64,000 bases of DNA from Rhabditophanes sp. KR3021 (taxonomy: Eukaryota; Nematoda; Chromadorea; Rhabditida; Alloionematidae), in assembly GCA_963281155.1 (NCBI GenBank), contig CAUJLY010000006.1, forward strand, positions 1,612,001-1,676,000, written 5' to 3'. Below the pieces are notes generated by a model. It did not search any database, was not told the origin of the DNA, and saw nothing but the letters and a program-made list of their open reading frames with translations. A program made the translations under genes and the position numbers. This document shows, in pieces, positions 60,060 through 64,000 of this stretch. How positions within the stretch are numbered: the stretch's first letter is position 1; every line of letters starts with the position of its first letter.

Positions 60060-60315
60060 AGTATTATTTGATTTAATTACGCCTTTTACTACCTATCGTC
60101 CCTTATTTAAATAATTTTTACAAAAGTAAATTTTATTCCAATGAATACCTAATCCATTTGTATATGAATAGTCTCTTTCCCAACAACAGATTTTAGTTTC
60201 TTTGTGATTATTTAAATTGCATCTTGTCGATTGGTTTTTGTTTAGGCTTAATTCCAAACCTTTTTTAACCACCACTATCTTTTATTCTGATTATTAATTA
60301 TGTTTAATTCATTTT

Positions 60316-60317
60316 AG
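60316..60317 (+). promoter_or_regulatory. Trans-splice acceptor candidate before MED8
   Basis: AG of ATTTTAG, one base before the MED8 ATG. No plausible 5' exon precedes it, which fits spliced-leader addition. Confidence 0.55.
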
Positions 60318-60318
60318 A

Positions 60319-61164
60319 ATGTCCCGCTTGCTTTCCGGAGGTTATCAACATGAACCCGAAAAGATCGTCCAGTCAATTAATAACTTAGAAACCAAGATTC
60401 GAGAAATAAAGTTTATTATTGAGGAAACATTAGCACAGCTGTCTGCTGGTCAACAAAATGTCAAATATGAAGACTTGATGGGTTTAATGACATCTATGGC
60501 TAATGCTGTCAGTCAGATGCAAAAATTAATAAGAAGGAGTGCTCTAGAAGGAAATGTGGATGACCAAGGTTCTTATCTGTCAAACCATGTACTGGCTCCA
60601 CAGCTTATTTCAATGGACTTTGATCCTGAATTGTATCATAAGAGTGAGGGAAGAATTCCTTACTGGAATCATGATGTTTTACCTGATTACTTAAGAACTA
60701 AATTAATGCCTAGTTCAGAAGAGGAGGAAAAGGCAATCGAAGCTGAGATAGCATCAAAACAAGCAGACTACGTCACTAAACAGCACCTAGCTATGACTAA
60801 GCATATTGAAGGAATGTTGGCTGTTATTAATGAGGGGAACAAAGGTACAATTGAAACTTGTAGTGAAAAACCAAATGCTAATCCTGCTGAAACTCGGAGA
60901 ATGGTAATGGCTATTATGAATGGAACTGATTTATTTCCTAGCAAAATGGGCCCTTCAAGTTCTGAAAGGGCAGAACAGAAAAATGCTAAGGAAAAAAAGA
61001 ATAAAGAAGGGAAGGAGGGAAAAGATTCCAAAGATGGCAAGGAGGATAAAGATTCGGGTAAAGAAGTAGTTGAAGTGGAGAAAGAAACGGAAAAAGAAAC
61101 TGAATTGGAGAGAGAAACCGAGTCAGCAGTCTCGGAAACATTTTCTGACCCTCCCAAATCGTAA
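60319..61164 (+). CDS. MED8: Mediator complex subunit 8, 281 aa
   Basis: Head-module subunit of Mediator, which links transcription factors to RNA polymerase II in the nucleus. Single exon; an ATTTTAG acceptor 1 nt before the ATG implies trans-splicing. The N-terminus (about 20-75) is the coiled helical region that packs with MED6 and MED17. The conserved core EGRIPYWNHDVLPDYLRTK (about 113-131) corresponds to the EGRVP...DHLRTK block of animal MED8. A second helical region (about 145-180) follows. The last 65 residues are a K/E/D-rich low-complexity tail not present in the mammalian protein. The length is close to animal MED8. The complementary strand of the charged tail gives a 129-codon mirror ORF that is not a gene. 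Confidence 0.95.
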   Translation: MSRLLSGGYQHEPEKIVQSINNLETKIREIKFIIEETLAQLSAGQQNVKYEDLMGLMTSMANAVSQMQKLIRRSALEGNVDDQGSYLSNHVLAPQLISMDFDPELYHKSEGRIPYWNHDVLPDYLRTKLMPSSEEEEKAIEAEIASKQADYVTKQHLAMTKHIEGMLAVINEGNKGTIETCSEKPNANPAETRRMVMAIMNGTDLFPSKMGPSSSERAEQKNAKEKKNKEGKEGKDSKDGKEDKDSGKEVVEVEKETEKETELERETESAVSETFSDPPKS

Positions 61165-61223
61165 ATATTACAGTGATATCATTTACAATTATTCTAATAC
61201 CTCTGTCTTTTAATTATGCCTTA

Positions 61224-61229
61224 ATAAAC
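61224..61229 (+). terminator. Poly(A) signal of MED8
   Basis: AATAAA about 60 nt after the MED8 stop. Confidence 0.65.
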
Positions 61230-61491
61230 AGGAAAATGTATGTTTTAATTGGCAGTATGATGAGATTCTACATTTCTTGATTGGTTGTAAACAGTCGGGT
61301 ACTAATAAATATAGTTACTAAAATAATTATTGTAACAAAAAAGTCTTAATTAACCAGATGTTTGTTAGGAGGAAATATAGTTTATTAGAAACTTCTAAAG
61401 TTTTGTTTAACTAGCTATGAGAATGTTGTTGCTCCCATTTTATAGTTGCCATGATACAGCTTTAATTCTTTTCATTTTAGATCACACAACT

Positions 61492-61617
61492 ATGCAATTC
61501 CCTAAGTTCACGAAAAAGCAACAAAAGCCAAAGCCAGAAAGTACTTGGACAAGAATCAAGAAGTACGCTTACTCAGGTTGGGACTATGTCAGAGCTGAAC
61601 TTCAACTCCGTTATTGA
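61492..61617 (+). CDS. Small basic ORF of 41 aa downstream of MED8
   Basis: The start codon lies 11 nt after a strong TTCATTTTAG acceptor at 61479-61480, so a trans-spliced message starting here is plausible. The 41-residue product is basic with a KQQKPKP stretch and an aromatic helix (WTRIKKYAYSGWDYVRAEL); such small basic-aromatic proteins are often mitochondrial membrane-complex subunits, but I cannot assign one. Upstream codons of the same open frame (from 61417) would add 25 hydrophobic residues if the acceptor were not used. It lies about 330 bp behind MED8 on the same strand, so it might be the second gene of an operon. Confidence 0.5.
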   Translation: MQFPKFTKKQQKPKPESTWTRIKKYAYSGWDYVRAELQLRY

Positions 61618-64000
61618 TCATTTCTCTGTTTAACAAACAAATTGATTTTGATTCAAACATGCTCTCTTAGCGTCTTGAAAAGAATATGATTAATGACTAT
61701 AAAAAACATTATTTTAATATAATATGGCACCAAAAAAACTAAGCTTCTCATTATACATTTTAAATTGAATATTGTTGCAATTACTAAGTCTATTATTTTC
61801 CTGCTTTCAATTAAACCAACCAAATGATATGATGATCTCTTGGTTTAAATGAATCTAAGTAACCTTTCAAATTTCAAGCTATAAACATAATTTGCAATTT
61901 TCGATTAAATCTAAAAATAGTTTAAGTCCTTTGTCGTGTAAGTGATATATCCCTTAAACAGTGTATCAAATTGAGAGTAAATAAATGAAATAAACTCTCG
62001 AGTCTTTTTCAATTCAAATAAAACATAAACGTTTAAAGATATTTCTCACTTTTGTCATAGTGCATGTTGATATATTTATCATAACCTTACCATTTCTACT
62101 ATTCCTAGATTGAGCGTTTAATCAAACTGTTACGGTTCTTTCGACTACTCTGATTTACTACAAGAATAAGGCGTTTAAAAAATGTATTCTTACGTCAGGT
62201 TTATTATAGATTTTTACTAAATATCGTCAGAGACAAGCTACTTTAAATGTACTATAATTAATTGTAAGAAATATCTTTTGGATTCAACAAAAAAATTGCT
62301 AGTGACGTCCATTCGGTTCTATTTACTGTAAATTTGGTAAAAGTTTGATAATAGTTTAGTAGTGGCTTAGTCGTGGTATTTTGAAACGCCATACTACAAA
62401 AATACTTTCAACTTCTTACCACTTTTCCTTTTAATTATCCCTAACAATAAGTCAATCATATCACATCTAGAGAAGATTAAATATTGTGTGGGTAAGATGA
62501 AGCTTTTTAGCACCAAAAACTACTTTTGAGTTTAGTAATGGGTATTTTTAGATGATATTTAGTTCCCATCACACTACTAATATTACATACTTCAATTTTT
62601 TAAACATAATTTATTCTCCATTTTACTTTTGCTACTTTGCCCTTTATTTGTGTCGTTGATATTTAAATCAAATAAACAAAGGGAATGAAAGGATTTTGGA
62701 TTGTTAATCCTTGACACAAGAAGGTATTTAGGGAAGGAGCATAAAATGCCAATCTAATGTAGTGTATAATTTACTTAAACAAATTACACAGTTACTAATA
62801 TCCAACTAAGCATAACATATATCCAGTACTTCCTCGTATCGTTTATTTGCGTTTTAACCTAAGTTTTAACCAAAATTCGCCTTTCTACTAAAACGTGAAA
62901 TGTGGCTGAATTTAAGTTAATTTTATGTTAAAAAACAGGAATAAACAGTCGTATAGATACTTTACTTCTTTTACCTACTATTTTTCTATCGTTCAAAGTT
63001 TCCTGTCAACTTGAATTACTAAATTTATGATGCAATAATCAGATCATTTAAACGTCTATCCGACTTGCAGACATGTCCTAATCAGAACACCCATATAGTC
63101 TGTGCATATGCATATTAAGCTTGTTTGGTTTTAAAATTTGATTGACACAAATCTATGCATTGACAATTTCATTGGTGATATCCTCTGATTGTAGAGTAAA
63201 CATAGTAAACCTGTTTAATTTATTTAAAAAAAGTGTTTTCATATTATTGTTTTAAAAGTGGGGAGATAATAAAGCGACCAAAGTTAGCTTTATTATTAGA
63301 AAACTTACACATGTTGATGCTTTCATATTTTCAACTCCATATAAAATAAACTGCTTGCCAACACAAAATAATGACAAATATATGCATTCAATAAAATCCA
63401 CGGTGTTTTTTATATGTGCATATCTTCAAAATGCCTTTAATCTTTCGTATAGAAGAAATCTTTTTCTTCAAATTAAACATCACAATCATATGCCACTCAT
63501 TTGATAGTTTAAAGATAGTTTTCGAGATAAAATGATTTTTCATGTCGTTTCTTTAAAGGCCACATAAACTGTGTTATTCTTTTTGATACCTAGAATTTTT
63601 AAATTATCACTATTAATAGTTTGTTGGTTATTTTTATCACACTTACTTATCACTCTTTCTTCATAGCAATTAGTGTAGAATGTTTTTTGTGAAATTTTCG
63701 TTTTCTATATAAAAAGTAATTATTATCATTTTAGGAAGCTAATAATTAATTTAAAATTCTATTCCATACAACATTTTCTTTATTTACCATCGAAATGTAC
63801 TAATAATAAATAGTATCATTCATAAGTTTGAGCGAAAATAATTAAAAGACGTCGAAGTCAGACTCTTTGTCAAAAAAGCATATAGAATCATTTCTTTGTT
63901 GTTGAAATTGTCGGAATAATAATAGGCACTAAAGAAAGACACAAGAGAATTTATTTTGATTCAAAAAACGATATGACATTTCCCAATTTCTATTCTTCTT
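61618..64000. other. AT-rich spacer to the window end
   Basis: About 2.4 kb without a supported ORF on either strand. Short runs of A and T only; no RNA gene, repeat array or domain-bearing frame was seen. Confidence 0.55.

Larger units (their letters stand above)
58255..60318. other. Spacer with possible decayed repeats and small ORFs
   Basis: About 2 kb. At 58540-58960 the composition is more balanced; short inverted repeats (TGGTC...GACCA at about 58531-58560) and a minus-strand frame of over 40 codons interrupted by a stop look like a decayed element or exon. Two minus-strand ORFs nearer MED8 (59895-60059 and 60093-60275) are listed or discussed separately. Confidence 0.4.

Noticed and set aside
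60768..61157. 129-codon minus-strand ORF rich in Ser/Phe
   Set aside because: Mirror of the Lys/Glu-rich MED8 tail; the plus strand carries the recognised domain.
1..64000. tRNA, rRNA, SL RNA or CRISPR-like elements
   Set aside because: I looked for B-box-like GGTTCGANNC words, leader-like sequences and regular repeats and found none convincing; a covariance-model scan was not possible here.

Overview
This is AT-rich eukaryotic DNA, most likely from a nematode. Genes are split by very small introns (many 36-57 bp, GT...AG, acceptors mostly TTTTAG or TTTCAG). About nine genes have a splice-acceptor-like AG a few bases before the ATG with no visible upstream exon, the layout expected of spliced-leader trans-splicing. 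The gene content agrees: a serpentine-type seven-helix receptor, a secreted six-cysteine (C6-like) protein, two extracellular leucine-rich-repeat proteins of the SYM-1/LET-4/EGG-6 type, and an UNC-53/neuron-navigator homologue. The exact clade cannot be read from the sequence. I saw no tRNA, rRNA, CRISPR or intact transposon.

Layout, left to right. 1-4.4 kb: no confident gene. 4.4-6.4 kb (+): RING/B-box protein. 6.7-8.8 kb (-): protein with a hydrophobic N-terminal third. 8.8-11.9 kb: AT-rich spacer. 11.9-16.9 kb (+): NACHT-WD40 protein of about 1540 residues, followed at 17.1-17.4 kb by an exon ending in a CaaX-like box. 17.8-19.8 kb (+): coiled-coil protein. 19.8-24.0 kb: spacer. 24.0-25.1 kb (+): RASD/Rhes-like Ras GTPase with a CaaX end and altered G3 and G4 motifs. 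27.3-28.9 kb (+): Ser/Tyr/Arg-rich unknown. 30.3-31.1 kb (+): small single-pass membrane protein. 31.6-36.0 kb (-): UNC-53/NAV homologue whose AAA module has lost Walker A. 38.2-40.7 kb (-): serine-rich unknown. 41.5-42.1 kb (+): C6-like secreted protein. 42.9-44.7 kb (-): KDM6/UTX-type H3K27 demethylase. 46.2-47.3 kb (-): seven-helix receptor. 48.2-53.9 kb (-): two tandem LRR proteins, one secreted and one with a membrane anchor. 55.6-58.2 kb (+): ALDH6A1. 60.3-61.2 kb (+): MED8, followed by a 41-residue ORF. The rest is spacer.

The genes do not form one pathway. They cover housekeeping (ALDH6A1, MED8), chromatin (KDM6), cell migration and cytoskeleton (UNC-53), apical extracellular matrix (the LRR pair), chemosensation (the receptor) and signalling (RASD-like, NACHT-WD40). 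All gene models were built by hand from splice signals and reading-frame phase. Several terminal exons (the receptor tail, the RASD CaaX tail, the C6 C-terminus, the membrane-protein tail) are too short to appear as long ORFs and were found by following splice phase.
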